From NCBI GenBank assembly GCA_016188625.1, contig JACPHL010000337.1:1-5936 (forward strand): 5,936 bases of DNA, in the 5' to 3' direction. Both the position numbers and the translations under genes were made by a program. This document shows positions 5,616 to 5,936 of the stretch, piece by piece; position 1 is the stretch's first letter; the number at the start of each line of letters is the position of its first letter. This stretch comes from Candidatus Rokuibacteriota bacterium (GTDB lineage: Bacteria; Methylomirabilota; Methylomirabilia; Rokubacteriales; JACPHL01). The notes below the pieces were generated by a model that was not told the origin of the DNA, searched no databases, and saw nothing but the letters and a program-made list of their open reading frames with translations.

Positions 5616-5936
5616 ATGATCTTCCGGCAGTTCCTCCGTCCCGAGACCGGCTGCGCGGCCTACCTCCTCGGCTGAGGGGGCGGCGGCATCGCCGCTGTGG
5701 TGGATCCACAGCAGGAGATCGAGCCCTACCTGGAGGTGGCGGCCGGCAAGCGCCTGGCCATCACCCACGTCATCGAGACCCACGTCCAGGCCGACCACCT
5801 CTCCGGAGCCCGGCCGCTGGCCGAGCGGACCGGCGCCGCGATCTACCTCCACGAGCTGGCCGGGGCCCGCTTCCCTCATCGCCCGGTCAAGGACGGGGAG
5901 GAGCTGACCCTCGGCAACGTGGCCATGAAGGTGCTC
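5616..5936 (+). CDS. Metallo-beta-lactamase-fold hydrolase, probable selenoprotein (TGA = Sec), 3' truncated
   Basis: Codons 1-107 run to the window edge in one frame, interrupted only by TGA at 5673-5675 (codon 20). Before it: MIFRQFLRPETGCAAYLLG. After it: GGGGIAAVVDPQQEIEPYLE, then THVIETHVQADHLSGARPLA (50-69) and TGAAIYLHE (72-80). Both sides match the start of MBL hydrolases of the ETHE1/persulfide dioxygenase and MBL-rhodanese type, so the gene is one unit. Relatives, as I remember them, often have Cys at this place (YLIGC then G-x-AxVxDP), so Sec is a natural reading. A hairpin at 5694-5712 supports this. The metal motif HxHxDH reads H56-V-Q58-A-D60-H61, with Gln for the second His. 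ATG 5616 has AGGAGG (5604-5609) 6 bases upstream; an in-frame ATG at 5595 precedes that site and is unlikely. Alternatives are a pseudogene or a base error. Family members typically act on glutathione persulfides or similar thioesters; the substrate is unproven. Confidence 0.75.
5694..5712 (+). promoter_or_regulatory. SECIS-like stem-loop downstream of in-frame TGA
   Basis: GCTGTGG and CCACAGC form a perfect 7-bp stem around the loop TGGAT (5701-5705). The stem begins 18 bases and the loop 25 bases after TGA 5673-5675. This agrees with the bacterial SECIS pattern as I know it: apical loop roughly 16-37 bases from the UGA, short upper stem, and a G in the first two loop bases. With a bulged A5713 and one G-A mismatch, pairing extends to about 5688-5719. 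A competing small hairpin (5683-5695, 3-base loop) overlaps it. Confidence 0.6.

Noticed and set aside
5616-5675. TGA 5673 as the genuine end of a 19-residue peptide
   Set aside because: Family-like sequence continues in the same frame straight after the TGA, and a SECIS-like stem follows; a plain stop cannot be fully excluded.
1-5936. tRNA, rRNA, CRISPR array, insertion sequence or attachment site
   Set aside because: No cloverleaf, rRNA motif, regularly spaced repeats, transposase or terminal inverted repeats were seen on either strand.

Overview
The window is very GC-rich, with G or C at nearly every third codon position and no recognisable phage or transposon. Composition and gene types suggest a soil or subsurface bacterium of the Rokubacteria/NC10 or deltaproteobacterial kind. 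That is an impression from composition and protein style, not a placement. It holds six complete protein genes I am confident of, one probable small secreted protein, and one truncated gene at the right edge that is invisible to ordinary ORF calling because it has an in-frame TGA.

Layout. Bases 1-224 hold no gene I can support, only GC-rich inverted repeats. A tandem (double) hotdog-fold protein of the PaaI-thioesterase type lies at 225-1124 (+). Converging on it are a probable 66-residue secreted protein (1049-1249, -), whose 3' end overlaps the hotdog gene, and an M48 metalloprotease lipoprotein (1342-2139, -) with its own sigma70-like promoter. Next, also on the minus strand, a LysR-type regulator (2968-3882) is followed after 7 bases by rpiA (2238-2960), so the two look cotranscribed. 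A conspicuous AT-rich island (about 3900-3946) separates the LysR gene from a divergent plus-strand cluster: a Rv2258c-like SAM methyltransferase (4018-5076), a single-domain cupin (5152-5535), and the start of a metallo-beta-lactamase-fold hydrolase (5616 to the window end). The island carries a LysR-type T-N11-A dyad and overlapping, oppositely oriented -10 elements. This makes the LysR protein the likely regulator of itself and of the methyltransferase cluster.

The most notable feature is at the right edge. The hydrolase reads for 19 codons after a perfect Shine-Dalgarno, meets TGA at 5673-5675, and continues in the same frame without another stop to the window end with clear family homology on both sides. 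The TGA sits where related proteins, as I remember them, often have cysteine (YLIGC-type motif). About 18 bases downstream is a perfect 7-bp stem with a UGGAU loop, in the position and of the form expected of a bacterial SECIS element. I read this as a probable selenocysteine codon. A nonsense mutation or base error is the main alternative. The same protein has Gln in place of the second His of the HxHxDH metal motif, and the neighbouring cupin likewise has Gln in place of the second His of its HxH.

How the genes work together is only partly inferable. RpiA serves the pentose phosphate (or Calvin) cycle, and LysR regulators of related appearance include CbbR. The methyltransferase, cupin and MBL hydrolase look like a small inducible catabolic or detoxification cluster whose substrate cannot be read from the sequence.
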